Assembly (NCBI GenBank): GCA_025934735.1
Contig: JAICWP010000001.1
Location: forward strand, 398,625 to 462,624
Length of the DNA: 64,000 bases
DNA from: Terriglobales bacterium
Lineage (GTDB): Bacteria; Acidobacteriota; Terriglobia; Terriglobales; Acidobacteriaceae
Direction: 5' to 3'
Shown: positions 8,588-18,100 of the stretch, piece after piece
Layout of the letters: each line of letters begins with the position of its first letter
Numbering within the stretch: position 1 is the stretch's first letter
The notes under the pieces: model-generated
Database searches by the model: none
Told to the model about the DNA's origin: nothing
The model's input: the letters and a program-made list of their open reading frames with translations, nothing else
Translations under genes and position numbers: made by a program

Positions 8588-9948
8588 CGGCTTGCAACCG
8601 TGGACCGGCTCCAGCCATAGCGTTTGATTTTGTGGTGCAGCGTTACCCGGTCAATGCCCAGGATCTCGGCTGCCCGGGTCTGGTTCCAGCCGCAACCCTC
8701 CAGCACCCTCAGGATGTGCGCCTTCTCGATTTCCTCCAGCGATTTGGACGATGTGCCATTGTGGTTGCGCGGCTTGAGAATGAAGTCTGCCTCCCGCAAC
8801 TCCGGCTCCTGCGCCACCACCATGGCGCGTTCCACCGCGTTTTCCAATTCGCGCACGTTGCCCGGCCAGTCGTTCTGCTGCAAAGCGTACATGGCCTCCG
8901 GCGCCACCCGGCTGATGCGCTTGTTCATGGCCAGGGAGAACTTCTGCACGAAGTGCTCCACCAGCGCCGGCACATCGTCCGCGCGCTCTCGCAGAGCCGG
9001 CAGTTCGATGCGAAAGACGTTCAGCCGGTAGAAAAGGTCGGGGCGGAACTTGCCCTCCTCGATCAGTGTCTCCAGGCTCTTGTTGGTGGCGGCAACGCAG
9101 CGGAAATCCACTTTGATGGGCTGGTTGCCGCCTACCCGTGTAATCTCGCGCTCCTGCAGCACCCGCAGGAGGTCGGTTTGCGTCTTCAGGCTGATATCGC
9201 CAATCTCATCGAGGAAGACCGTGCCACCCTCGGCAACTTCAAATTTTCCCTTTTTGCGGTACTGCGCTCCCGTAAAAGCGCCCTTCTCGTGCCCGAAGAG
9301 CTCGCTTTCCAGCAGGGTTTCCGTGAGCGCGCCGCAGTGAATCACCACCAGCGGCTTGTAGCGCCGGGAGCTAGCGGCATGGATTGCCCGCGCGACCAAC
9401 TCCTTGCCCGTGCCGCTCTCCCCGGTGATCAGCACAGTGGCATCGGTGGGGCCGACGGTCTCAATCGCGTTCAGCACGCGCTGCATGGCGGTGCTCTTGC
9501 CCACCATGTCCGGAGGGCGCATCACCTCGGCCACGGTCTCCTTCAAAGCAATGTTTTCCTGCTCGGCATGCCGGTGGGAGAGCGCGTTCTTCACCAGGTG
9601 CGCAATTTCGTCCGGATCGAGCGGCTTGGTGACGTAATCGTAGGCGCCGTTCTTCAGGGCTGCGACCGCCGTCTCCACTGAGGCGTAGCCGGTCATCATG
9701 ATCACGATCAGCTGCGGGTCCACTTCGTGCAGGCGGCGCTGCAGTTCGATTCCGTCGGTGCCCGGCATCTTGATATCCAGCAGGGCCGCATCCCAGCGCT
9801 GTTCCGCCATCCGCGAGAGCGCTTCGCTGGCACTCTCCGCTGTGCCCACCTCGTAACCTTCTTCGTGAAACCATTTGTTCAGCGAATCGCGCACGCTGAG
9901 CTCGTCATCCACGATCAGCAACCTGCCTTGGCCGTTCACCTTCGTCAC
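8584..9948 (-). CDS. Sigma-54-dependent response regulator (receiver-AAA+-Fis)
   Basis: The 454-residue NtrC-type regulator has a receiver with acidic pair DD and phosphoacceptor Asp58 (ALLDIKMPG), a sigma-54 AAA+ domain with GESGTGKE, intact GAFTGA and FLDEIGD, and a Fis helix-turn-helix ending WNQTRAAEILGIDRVTLHHKIKRYG. I place the start at the GTG at 9948, which overlaps the kinase stop by GTGA. A second GTG at 9939 is possible. The longer upstream frame runs inside the kinase gene and is not coding. It is partnered by the haem-motif kinase directly upstream and probably controls the redox operon itself. Confidence 0.93.
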   Translation of the reverse strand: MTKVNGQGRLLIVDDELSVRDSLNKWFHEEGYEVGTAESASEALSRMAEQRWDAALLDIKMPGTDGIELQRRLHEVDPQLIVIMMTGYASVETAVAALKNGAYDYVTKPLDPDEIAHLVKNALSHRHAEQENIALKETVAEVMRPPDMVGKSTAMQRVLNAIETVGPTDATVLITGESGTGKELVARAIHAASSRRYKPLVVIHCGALTETLLESELFGHEKGAFTGAQYRKKGKFEVAEGGTVFLDEIGDISLKTQTDLLRVLQEREITRVGGNQPIKVDFRCVAATNKSLETLIEEGKFRPDLFYRLNVFRIELPALRERADDVPALVEHFVQKFSLAMNKRISRVAPEAMYALQQNDWPGNVRELENAVERAMVVAQEPELREADFILKPRNHNGTSSKSLEEIEKAHILRVLEGCGWNQTRAAEILGIDRVTLHHKIKRYGWSRSTVASR

Positions 9949-11621
9949 CTCGCTTTGCCCGCTGCCGCCAGTTTCGCGCCCATGGCCTCTTTCGCCCCGG
10001 CCTGTAGCGGCAAATGCACTATAAAAGTCGTGCCCCGTCCCAATTCTGACTGCACCTCGATTGTTCCCCCGTGGCGCTCCACGATGCTGCAGCTGATGGC
10101 CAATCCCAGGCCCACTCCATGCCCGCTTTCCTTGGTGGTGAGGAAAGGCTCGAAGATCTGCGGCAGGATTTCCGGCGCGATGCCGCTGCCGTCGTCGCGC
10201 ACCCTCAGCTCCAGTTGACGGCCGTCGGAAGTGGCCGCGGCGCTCAGCCACAGATTGCCGCCGCGGGGCATGGCGTCAACCGCGTTCATGGCCAGAGCCA
10301 GCAGCACCTGCTCGATTTGCGCTCCGTCGCAGATCACCGGCGGCAGTCCGGGGGCGATCTCTTCCTGCCACTGGATATTGCTCAGCTCCAGTTGGTGCTG
10401 CACCAGGCGATAACAGCGGTTCATTACCGCGGCGATGTCGGTGGCCTGCAGGTTGATGGGCTGAACGCGCGAGAACGTGAGCAGGTTCTTGACCAGGTCG
10501 CCGCAGCGCCTGCTTTCTGAGGCGATCAGCTCCAGGCATTGCTCCGCCTCTTTGTGCTTGTCCCGGCCACCGTCGGGCCGCTCCATCCATTTCCGCAGCA
10601 GCTTGGCGTAGGTCAGGATGCCCGAAAGCGGATTGTTGATTTCATGCGCTACTACCGCCGCCAGCTTGCCCACGGAGGCCATTTTTTCCGCCTGCAGCAT
10701 GTGCTCGTGGGCGCGCTTCAGTTCCCGCGTCTTCTCCTCCACCCGGTCTTCCAACGTGCGCGCCCAGGCGGTGATCTCCTCTTCGTCCTTCCGCAATTGC
10801 AGGCTCATGCCGTTGAAGGAATCGGCCAGTTCGCCCAGTTCATCGCTGGAGGTGGCCTCAATTTGGTAGCCGCGCTCACCTTCGCGGAGCTTGTGCGTGC
10901 CCGCGGTCAGCCGCTTCACTGGCTTCTGCACCACCTGCCACACGAACACCCCGCTGAGAAAGGCAATCAGCAGCACCGCGACCAGCGTATAGGCCAGCAG
11001 GCGGCGCGTTCCCTGGGCCAGGCTGGCGTCCGCCGTTGCCAGGCTCAGGTTGGTGTCCAGCACGCCTAGAATCTGCTGGCTGGCGGGATGCGCGTGGCAG
11101 GCCGCGTTGGAGCAGCTGGGCTGATTTTCAATGGGCGTAATGATGCCCAGCACCCGGTGGCCATTGGGCTTATAAATGCGGAATCGGTCAGGACGGTCCA
11201 GCCGCGCCATGGGCTGCGACTGCGCGTGGCAGCCATAACACGCTTCCGCTCCCTTGTCCACGTTGCGATTGACTTCGCTCGGGTCCGTGGAATAGCTGAT
11301 TTTCCCCTGCTGGTCAAAAATGCGCACTCGCACCACCCCGGGTTCGCCGGCAATGGTGCTCATGATGTGGTAGAGCCCTTCGCGGTCATTACGCAGCATG
11401 CAGTACGAAGTGCTGCGCTTGATCACATCGCTGACCCGCTCTGCCGCCTGCAGCGTGGCGGCTTCCAGGTGATGCCGGTGGAGACGGATGGTCGCGAAAC
11501 CCAGCAGCGCGAAAATGATCACCATCGCGCCCAGCAGCAGCAGAATCAGTTTTGCCCCCAGGCTGTGGGCCAAGGTCAGACCTCGGCGCCAGGCTGCTCC
11601 GGTTTGCTCAATCGCCCGCAT
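9945..11621 (-). CDS. Sensor histidine kinase with periplasmic haem-c motifs
   Basis: The 558-residue kinase has a first membrane span (about 22-45), a periplasmic sensor, a second span (about 206-228), HAMP, HisKA with His326 in VVAHEINNP, and an ATPase domain with DGSGI and GVGLGLA. The sensor contains C128-x2-C131-H132 and C170-x4-C175-H176, both recognised haem-c attachment patterns, so it is probably a cytochrome-type redox or gas sensor. It overlaps the HybB-like gene by 14 bp and the regulator by 4 bp. The operon context (cytochrome c, ferredoxin, quinone-interacting membrane protein) suggests it reads the redox state of this electron-transfer chain. Confidence 0.9.
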   Translation of the reverse strand: MRAIEQTGAAWRRGLTLAHSLGAKLILLLLGAMVIIFALLGFATIRLHRHHLEAATLQAAERVSDVIKRSTSYCMLRNDREGLYHIMSTIAGEPGVVRVRIFDQQGKISYSTDPSEVNRNVDKGAEACYGCHAQSQPMARLDRPDRFRIYKPNGHRVLGIITPIENQPSCSNAACHAHPASQQILGVLDTNLSLATADASLAQGTRRLLAYTLVAVLLIAFLSGVFVWQVVQKPVKRLTAGTHKLREGERGYQIEATSSDELGELADSFNGMSLQLRKDEEEITAWARTLEDRVEEKTRELKRAHEHMLQAEKMASVGKLAAVVAHEINNPLSGILTYAKLLRKWMERPDGGRDKHKEAEQCLELIASESRRCGDLVKNLLTFSRVQPINLQATDIAAVMNRCYRLVQHQLELSNIQWQEEIAPGLPPVICDGAQIEQVLLALAMNAVDAMPRGGNLWLSAAATSDGRQLELRVRDDGSGIAPEILPQIFEPFLTTKESGHGVGLGLAISCSIVERHGGTIEVQSELGRGTTFIVHLPLQAGAKEAMGAKLAAAGKAR

Positions 11622-12804
11622 GCTCCGGTATCGCCTCTCCCACTACGTTGCCGCCAACCGCTTTTTGCGGCTCTTCTCGCGCCGGCAGCGGTTCGTCGGC
11701 AGGGAAGATGGGCAGGTACTTCACGGCTAACCCGAACATGGCAAAACCGGAAGCGATGATGCCGCCGGTGACTGCCAGCTCCGTCCAGCGCGGGATGTAG
11801 TGCAACCCCGCCGACGATTCCATCCCCGTAATGCTCACATTCAGCCGGTTGGTGATGAATCCCAGCACTACCAGCACCGCCGCCAGGTAGAGGCCGCCGG
11901 GGCTGCTGCGCACCCGCCTGAAAGCCAGCAGCGCCAGCGGCGCCGCCAGGGCCAGCACCAACTCCAGCAGGAACAGCAGGGTTTCATAGCGCTGGTACGC
12001 TCCGGCGAACAACTGCTGCAATACGCCGCGGTGCACCAGGTCCTCAATTCGCAGGATCCCGTAAACCGCCAGCACCACCAGCAGCACCCTTCCCAACTCC
12101 TGCAGGATGGGCAATTCCAATTGCCGCCCAAAATGCTTGGCGCTCATCGATGATTCGAAGATGGTCATGGCCAGACCCACAGCAATCGCCGACAGAAAGA
12201 AGAACACCGGCAGCAGTGGCGTGTACCAGAACGGGTGCAGCTTATTGGGCATGATCAGGTAGAGCGTGCCCAGAGATGACTGGTGAAGCGTGGAGAGAAT
12301 TACGCCTAAAATGACCAGCGGAATAAGTGCCTTGCGGATGATCTTCAGCGGCCGCTCCAACCGGAAGCGCTCCAGCACGATCGGCGAGAACTCCAGCGCC
12401 AGAACGCTGGTATAGAGCATCACGCAGTAGGCCACTTCAAACATCACCGAGTGCGGGTTGCGCATCACCAGCGGGTGCCAGATGCGATATGGTCGTCCCA
12501 GATCGAACATCAGCGCCACGCACACCAGCACGTAACCCAGGAACGCGGTTAGCACGGTGGGCCGCACGATCGGTTTCAGGCGCTGCAGGTTGAAGATGTG
12601 CACTGCCGCGGTCAGGGTGAAGCCCCCCGCCGCCAGCATCACGCCGCACAGCACGTCGAACCCGATCCACAGTCCCCAGGGAAACTGGTCGCTAAGGTTG
12701 GTGGAGCGGCCCAGGCCTTGAGCGAAGCGCACCACGGTGGCGTAAGCCGCGGCCGCCAGCAAGGCAATCAGGACTGCTTTCCAGAAGGTCAGCCGGAATT
12801 TCAT
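11608..12804 (-). CDS. HybB/NrfD-family quinone-interacting membrane subunit
   Basis: The 398-residue protein has about ten hydrophobic segments and the family opening GLGRSTNLSDQFPWGLWIGFD, typical of HybB (hydrogenase-2) and related NrfD/PsrC proteins. These subunits exchange electrons between periplasmic or peripheral iron-sulfur proteins and the quinone pool and carry no haem themselves. It overlaps the upstream ferredoxin gene by 4 bp, so the two form a pair. No hydrogenase catalytic subunits are present, so it probably belongs to another oxidoreductase or a cytochrome-linked quinone module. Confidence 0.88.
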   Translation of the reverse strand: MKFRLTFWKAVLIALLAAAAYATVVRFAQGLGRSTNLSDQFPWGLWIGFDVLCGVMLAAGGFTLTAAVHIFNLQRLKPIVRPTVLTAFLGYVLVCVALMFDLGRPYRIWHPLVMRNPHSVMFEVAYCVMLYTSVLALEFSPIVLERFRLERPLKIIRKALIPLVILGVILSTLHQSSLGTLYLIMPNKLHPFWYTPLLPVFFFLSAIAVGLAMTIFESSMSAKHFGRQLELPILQELGRVLLVVLAVYGILRIEDLVHRGVLQQLFAGAYQRYETLLFLLELVLALAAPLALLAFRRVRSSPGGLYLAAVLVVLGFITNRLNVSITGMESSAGLHYIPRWTELAVTGGIIASGFAMFGLAVKYLPIFPADEPLPAREEPQKAVGGNVVGEAIPEHAGD

Positions 12805-13580
12805 TTCTTCCTCGCTTTCCTGGCCTCTTTTTCCGCGCTCTCTTGTGCCTCAGCCGCGGCCACTTCCTCCCGCCGGTGCGTGATCCACCACACACCCCCC
12901 AGAAGGATTCCGCCCAGCGGCACAAAATCCGGAATGCGCGAGAGCACGCGGTAGGTGAGCAGGGGCAGTGGGTCGCGCGTCAGTTCAGCAGGGAAGCCGA
13001 ACTCCTCGAAGGGCACGCTGGAAAGCATCAGTACCGAGGTTCCGCCCACTTCCGTCAGCCCGTACACGTGGTTGACATACTTGCCCGGGTTGTCATGCAA
13101 CCGCTGTTCCGCTTCCTTGATCAGCTCGTCACGCTCGCCGAACTTGGTGGCGCCGGTGGGGCAGGCTTCGGCGCATGCCGTCGGTTTGCCGGCTTGCACG
13201 CGGTCGGCGCACATGGTGCACTTCTGCACCCTTGGCAATACCTTGGACCATTCATATTTTGGAACGCCGAAAGGACACGCCACCATGCAGTAGCGGCAGC
13301 CCATGCAGCGGCTTTCTTCATAAATCACCGGGCCCGCCGCGGTCTTGTGCATCGCTCCCACCGGGCACACCGAAGCGCACGCCGGATCCTGGCAGTTCAT
13401 GCACATGCGCCGCATGAACTTGTCGCCTTTGCTCAGCACCACGGTAAATTTGTGGTCCGACTGCCGCTCCTCGCCGGCCACCGTCTCGTTATATGGCAGC
13501 TGGTTTTTTTCCGCGCACGCCTGCTCGCATTGTTTGCAGCCGATGCACAGCGTGGCGTCGTACAACAGGGCCTTGCTCAT
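12801..13580 (-). CDS. HybA-like four-cluster ferredoxin with C-terminal membrane anchor
   Basis: The 259-residue protein has four cysteine groups for [4Fe-4S] clusters: CIGCKQCEQAC near the N-terminus, CMNCQDPACASVC, CMGCRYCMVACPF and CTMCADRVQAGKPTACAEAC. A single hydrophobic segment (about 215-232) and a charged Lys/Glu/Ala tail follow, as in HybA. There is no twin-arginine signal at the N-terminus, so unlike E. coli HybA it may face the cytoplasm, or be carried out by a partner. GGGAGAAACCC precedes the ATG. It hands electrons to or from the HybB-like subunit encoded next. Confidence 0.88.
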   Translation of the reverse strand: MSKALLYDATLCIGCKQCEQACAEKNQLPYNETVAGEERQSDHKFTVVLSKGDKFMRRMCMNCQDPACASVCPVGAMHKTAAGPVIYEESRCMGCRYCMVACPFGVPKYEWSKVLPRVQKCTMCADRVQAGKPTACAEACPTGATKFGERDELIKEAEQRLHDNPGKYVNHVYGLTEVGGTSVLMLSSVPFEEFGFPAELTRDPLPLLTYRVLSRIPDFVPLGGILLGGVWWITHRREEVAAAEAQESAEKEARKARKK

Positions 13581-13914
13581 GGGTTTCTCCCGGGAACTCA
13601 GTTGCGGTTACAGACGGCGGAACATAGTGGAAAGAAGAAGCCCGCCTGATGGGGGAGGGAGGGGGAGGTGACCAGGACAAACTCGGACTACAGTGGAACC
13701 ACCCGAGCCCCGCTGGTACGGGACCCGGGTGGGCCGTCCCTGTAAGCGCTGCTATGCGGAGCGTCAAGCCCGGTCCGGGGAAAGGTGCCGAACCACGCTG
13801 CAGGTCGAGCAGCCGATTTGCCATTGACTGCTTCACCGCACGCTCCTGTGTCATTCCGGCCACCAGTCCCAAGCACGTGGTAGCCACAGCCCTGCCAACA
13901 GGGACAGCAATCTT
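13581..13914. other. Intergenic leader between cytochrome c and ferredoxin genes
   Basis: This 334-bp gap has no convincing reading frame. It holds a sigma-54-type promoter candidate near 13890 on the minus strand, a C/T-rich tract (minus strand) near 13650-13670, and the Shine-Dalgarno of the ferredoxin gene. Confidence 0.5.
13880..13898 (-). promoter_or_regulatory. Candidate sigma-54 promoter for the redox operon
   Basis: On the minus strand TTGGCAGGGCTGTGGCTA has GG (13895-13896) and GC (13883-13884) separated by exactly 10 nt, the -24/-12 arrangement. It matches the -24 box TGGCA well and the -12 box only at GC. It would start transcription about 290 bp before the ferredoxin gene. The operon encodes its own sigma-54 regulator, which makes autoregulation plausible. 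Confidence 0.35.
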
Positions 13915-14247
13915 CTACTTCTTGCCCATGCCGCGGATGTGAGCCACCAGCGCCTTGACCTGCTCCGGCGTGACGCCCTTCTTTTCGAAGGCGTGCGTAG
14001 CTTTCTTGCTCGGCCCGCCGTTGGCGATGAAATCGGTCAGCTCAGCATCCGACATGCCTTGTGTCTTTTCCGACACCAGGCTGGGGATTTTGGCCGCCGG
14101 TTTGCCCTCACCAGTCGCGCCGTGGCACATGGCACACTTTGCTTTGTAGAGCGCTCCACCGTCCTCCGCCCATGACAGATTGGGCAACATGATGAATAGC
14201 GCTACAGCGATAACTCCTACCAGGGCCGCGAGTTTGCTGAGTTTCAT
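13915..14247 (-). CDS. Small soluble cytochrome c
   Basis: The 110-residue protein has a signal peptide (1-27, cut after SWA), one haem-c site C38-AM-C41-H42 and a C-terminal helix (VTPEQVKALVAHIRGMG), which is a class I single-haem fold. Candidate axial methionines are Met66 and the C-terminal Met107. It is periplasmic and probably the electron donor or acceptor of the HybA/HybB-like module encoded downstream on the same strand. Confidence 0.9.
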   Translation of the reverse strand: MKLSKLAALVGVIAVALFIMLPNLSWAEDGGALYKAKCAMCHGATGEGKPAAKIPSLVSEKTQGMSDAELTDFIANGGPSKKATHAFEKKGVTPEQVKALVAHIRGMGKK

Positions 14248-14714
14248 GATGACGTTGCTCTCCCATCCAAGAATTAAGCCGCCGAGCCTGGTGTTTCAGA
14301 ACTCATCAGCAGCACCATGCTCTATGGCAAGTTTCAACGTTGGAAGGGTTTAGTGCTGTGACTGGGGTCACTTTTAGAGGTGAGATACGTCCGGCGGCGA
14401 GGTGTTTTGCCGCACATCCCGCGATGCGGAATGCAACACAAGAGCAGCAACCTATAGTAGCGACGCGACTTGTTACGCTTATCCTCTCCACCGGGAGAAT
14501 GCAACGGCAGAGCTACCTGCGCTAGAGACGCTGTATGTTGCGTCTCTCCACAAGAAAGTTTGCACTGGTCAGGTTTGCGCTGTCGTGGAAGCGTGCGGCT
14601 TCAGCCGCACGAATATTGGCGAAGAGAACTACGGCTTTAGCCGCAGTGGTTTCGGGAGAATACATTCAACCGGATGGCTCTAACCCGCTCCCGGCTCGGC
14701 GACCGACTCAGCCG
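14248..14714. other. Intergenic region with REP-type palindromes
   Basis: This 467-bp stretch has no reading frame I would defend. It carries two palindromes of the CGGCTTyAGCCG family: a perfect 18-bp one at 14593-14610 (GTGCGGCT-TC-AGCCGCAC) and a shorter one at 14632-14643. They sit between the 3' end of the efflux operon and the 5' end of the cytochrome c gene. Confidence 0.6.
14593..14643. repeat. Pair of CGGCTTyAGCCG palindromes
   Basis: GTGCGGCT-TC-AGCCGCAC at 14593-14610 is a perfect inverted repeat. CGGCTTTAGCCG at 14632-14643 is a second copy 21 bp away. The same core recurs at 19782-19795 and 49991-50004. Confidence 0.75.
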
Positions 14715-14825
14715 CTACCCGGCCACCGCTCGGATCACCGGCACCATTAACAACATGATACTGGCTAAACCCCACAGTACCGCGACACTGCGAATGGCTC
14801 GATTCACTTTGGATAGTTTTCGCAT
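14715..14825 (-). CDS. 36-residue single-span membrane peptide
   Basis: A short frame starts at an ATG 4 nt after AGAAGGA. It has a basic N-terminus (MRKLSKVNRAIR) and one hydrophobic span (SVAVLWGLASIMLLMVPVI), then ends at TAG. It begins 13 bp after the DUF2892 gene stop, so it is probably the last cistron of that unit. I recognise no family. The charge pattern and ribosome binding site support it being translated. Confidence 0.55.
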   Translation of the reverse strand: MRKLSKVNRAIRSVAVLWGLASIMLLMVPVIRAVAG

Positions 14826-14838
14826 AATTCCTTCTATT

Positions 14839-15078
14839 TTATTTGACACCGGCAGCGCCCATTTTGACTGCCGAGGTGCTGGGCTCGCACACCGCTGGAA
14901 TGCCCATCCGGCGCAAAAATGCCATCATTGGGCACCAGTTGGTGAGGCCCGATTGGAACAGGTTCAAGCCCACGAAGGCGGTGAACAGGTACCAGTACGG
15001 GCTTACCCAGTGTCCCAGGGCCAGCGAAGCCAGTATAAACGTGCCAGCGATCAGTCTTAAAGAACGTTCAATTGTCAC
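14839..15078 (-). CDS. DUF2892 (YgaP-type) inner membrane protein
   Basis: The 79-residue protein starts at GTG with GGAGGTAA four bases upstream. It has the DUF2892 opening TIERSLRLIAG, two closely spaced membrane spans and the conserved NLFQSGLTNWCP(M)M motif with its cysteine. In other bacteria the domain occurs alone or fused to rhodanese (YgaP), often beside efflux or sulfur-handling genes. Here it follows the RND pump by 64 bp and is probably in its operon. Confidence 0.88.
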   Translation of the reverse strand: MTIERSLRLIAGTFILASLALGHWVSPYWYLFTAFVGLNLFQSGLTNWCPMMAFLRRMGIPAVCEPSTSAVKMGAAGVK

Positions 15079-15115
15079 GGTGTTACCTCCGTCATAACAA
15101 AGCCTGTGTGGGGAC

Positions 15116-15128
15116 GGGGCTTTGCCCC
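15116..15128. repeat. GGGGC-TTT-GCCCC palindrome
   Basis: This short perfect inverted repeat lies between the RND pump stop and the DUF2892 start. It is a minimal member of the GGGGCtatGCCCC family found at 21870 and 42025. Confidence 0.5.
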
Positions 15129-15142
15129 TATACAATCCATCT

Positions 15143-18100
15143 CTAGTCCGCGCTCTGCGCCAGTACCGGAGCAGATGGCATTCTCGCCGCCTCGCCTTTG
15201 CGCTCGCTCAGGTAATACAAAACCGGCACCGCCATGCGCGAGAGCACGGTGGAGGCTACTTCCCCCGCCATCAGCGAGATCGCCAGCCCTTGGAAAATGG
15301 GGTCGAAAAGGATGACGCTGGCGCCCACCACCACCGCCGCCGCAGTCAGCAGCATGGGCCGGAAGCGCACCGCGCCCGCGTCCACCACGGCCTCTGCCAG
15401 GGGCATGCCCTGCCGCCGCCGCAACTCGATAAAGTCCACCAGAATGATGGAATTCCGCACAATAATGCCCGCGCCAGCGATGAAACCGATCATGGATGTG
15501 GCGGTGAAGAACGCGCCCATCAGCGCGTGTGCGGGCAAAATGCCAACCAGGGTCAACGGAATGGGCGCCATAATCACCAGCGGTGTCTTAAACGACTTGA
15601 ACCAGCCCACTACCAGGATGTAGATCAGCACCAGCACGGCGGCAAACGCGAGTCCCAGGTCGCGGAACACCTCTACGGTGATATGCCACTCCCCGTCCCA
15701 CTTCATGCTCAGGCGCTCGGTGGACTCGGGCAGGGTAGTGCCGGTGTACTGCCGCAGCTGGTAGCCCTCGGGCAATTTGATTTGGGAAATGGGTTCGCGC
15801 ATCTTCAGCAGCGCATAAACCGGGCTCTCTTCCTCGCCGGAAACATCGCTGGTCACATAAACCACCTCGCGCAGGTTTTTCCGGTAGATGCTGGTGTCAA
15901 TGGTGGTTTGTTTGAAGTTGGTGACCTCGTTTAACGAAACCTGGTGGCCATCGGCCGTTGGCAGCTTGAGCGCGCCCAGGTCCTGCATGCTGGAACGTTC
16001 CGGACGGGCCAGCTGCACCTCAATGGGCACATCTTCCCGCGAATTGGGATTGTGCAGCAGCCCGGCCTCGGCGCCATGGAGGGCGATGCGCATGGTCTGG
16101 GTCACATCGGCAGCGGAAATGCCGTGCAACGCCGCCTTGTCCAGATCCACCTGCATGTCGTACTTGGTTTGTGGGTCCTCGACGTACCAGTCCACATCCA
16201 CCACGCCCGGCGTCTTCTGGAATACCCTTTTGATCTGTGCGGCTACCTGCGTCTGCCGCTTCAAGTCGGGGCCGTAAACTTCGGCCACCATGGTCTCCAG
16301 CACCGGCGGGCCAGGCGGCACCTCCGCCAGCTTGATGCGGGCACCAAAGGGCTGGGCAATAGCCGCCAGCTGCGGCCGCAGCCGGCGCGCGATTTCATGG
16401 CTCTGCGCGCTGCGCTCATCCAAGGGCAGCAGGTTCACCTGGATATCCGCCTGGTTGGGCCCCCGCCGCAGGAAGTAATGCCGCACTAGGCCATTGAAGT
16501 TGTAGGGTCCGGACGTGCCGGCGTAAATCTCGTAATCCGTGACCTCGCGCTGTTGCCCCAGATAGCGTCCCAGGGACTGCGCCACATGAGCCGTCTGCTC
16601 CAGGGTGGTGCCGTCGGGCATGTCAATGATCACCTGGAACTCGCTCTTGTTGTCGAAGGGCAACATCTTCACGCGAACCCATTTCAGGGGCACGAAGGTG
16701 GCCGCAGCCAGCAGCAGGACCACCACGCCGCCCAGGAAGAACCAGCGGTAACGTGCATGGACAATCAGCGGGTTCATCAGCCGCCGGTAAAGGCGCGTGG
16801 TCCAGCCTTCAGTTTCGTGCAGGGCGTGCCCGTTTTCGCCCGCGTAGTGGCGAAGCAGCCGCAGCGCCGCCCAGGGCGATACCACGAAGGCCACGATCAG
16901 CGAGAACACCATGGCCGCTGAGGCGCCCACCGGGATAGGCCGCATATAGGGCCCCATCAGCCCGCGCACAAAGGCCATGGGCAGGATGGCGGAGATTACG
17001 GCGAAGGTGGCGAGGATGGTGGGATTGCCCACCTCGTCCACGGCTTCAACGGCCACGGTGGCCAGGCTGCGCCCGCGGCTGGAAGGCAGGCGGAAATGGC
17101 GCACGATGTTTTCTACCACTACGATGGCATCGTCTACCAGGATGCCGATGGAGAAGATAAGCGCGAACAGCGTCACCCGGTTCAGGGTGTAGCCGTAGAA
17201 ATAAAAAATGGCCAGTGTAAGCGCCAAGGTGACGGGCACGGCCAGCAGCACCACCCCCGATTCGCGCCAGCCCAGCGCCAGCGCCACCAGCAGCGTGACC
17301 GAGAGCGTCGCCAGCAGCAGATGCTTGAGCAGTTCGTTGGATTTGTCTCTGGCGGTCTCGCCGTAATTGCGGGTCACTGTGACTTGCAAATCATTGGCCA
17401 GCAAGTTGCCGCGAAGCTCATGCACGCGGGCCAGCACGCGGTCCGCGATGATGCTGGCGTTCGTTCCTTTGCGCTTGGCGATCGTTATGGTGACCGCCGG
17501 ATACTCAGCGCCGGGAGCTGCCGACGCATGTGTCGAGGCGGGGCTTTGGGTGGCCTGGATGGGGCGAACCGCTCCTGCTCCATTCGCAAACAGAACATAG
17601 TTGTCCGGCTCCGCCGGCCCATCTTCCAACCTCTGCACCACGTCGCGCAGATACACCGGGCGGCCCTGGTGCACGCCCACTACCACCTGCTGCAAATCCT
17701 CAGTGCGAGTGAAGAAGCGCCCAGCCTCAACTTGGAATTCCTGGTTGTCGCGGGCGAAACTACCAGCCAAGCCGCGGCTGTTGGCCTGCTGCAGCTGCCC
17801 CACTACCGCCCCCGGCGTTAGTCCATAGGCCGCCAGCTTCTGCGTGTCCAGCACCACCCGCGCTTGGCGCGGCTGCCCGCCGATAATTTTGGTTTCGGAA
17901 ACGTCGTCCAGCTGTTTGAGCGACTGCTCCAGTTCGCCGGCAATGCTGCGCAACTGGTAGCTGTTGTAATTCGGCCCCCACAGAGTCAGCGCCACGATGG
18001 GCACGTCATCAATGGAGCGCACCTTGATCAGCGGCCGTGAAGCGCCTGGGGGAATGCGGTCGAAATTCGAATAGAGCTTGTTGTAGGTCCTGACAATGGC

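Noticed and set aside
8425..9681. Long plus-strand frame antisense to the sigma-54 regulator (418 codons)
   Set aside because: It mirrors a clear minus-strand gene. Its translation is rich in His, Arg and Gln with no motif, as expected for the antisense of GC-rich coding DNA.
13649..13942. Plus-strand 97-codon frame between the ferredoxin and cytochrome c genes
   Set aside because: It has a poly-Gly opening from a purine-rich tract and overlaps the cytochrome c gene on the other strand. No protein-like motif is present.
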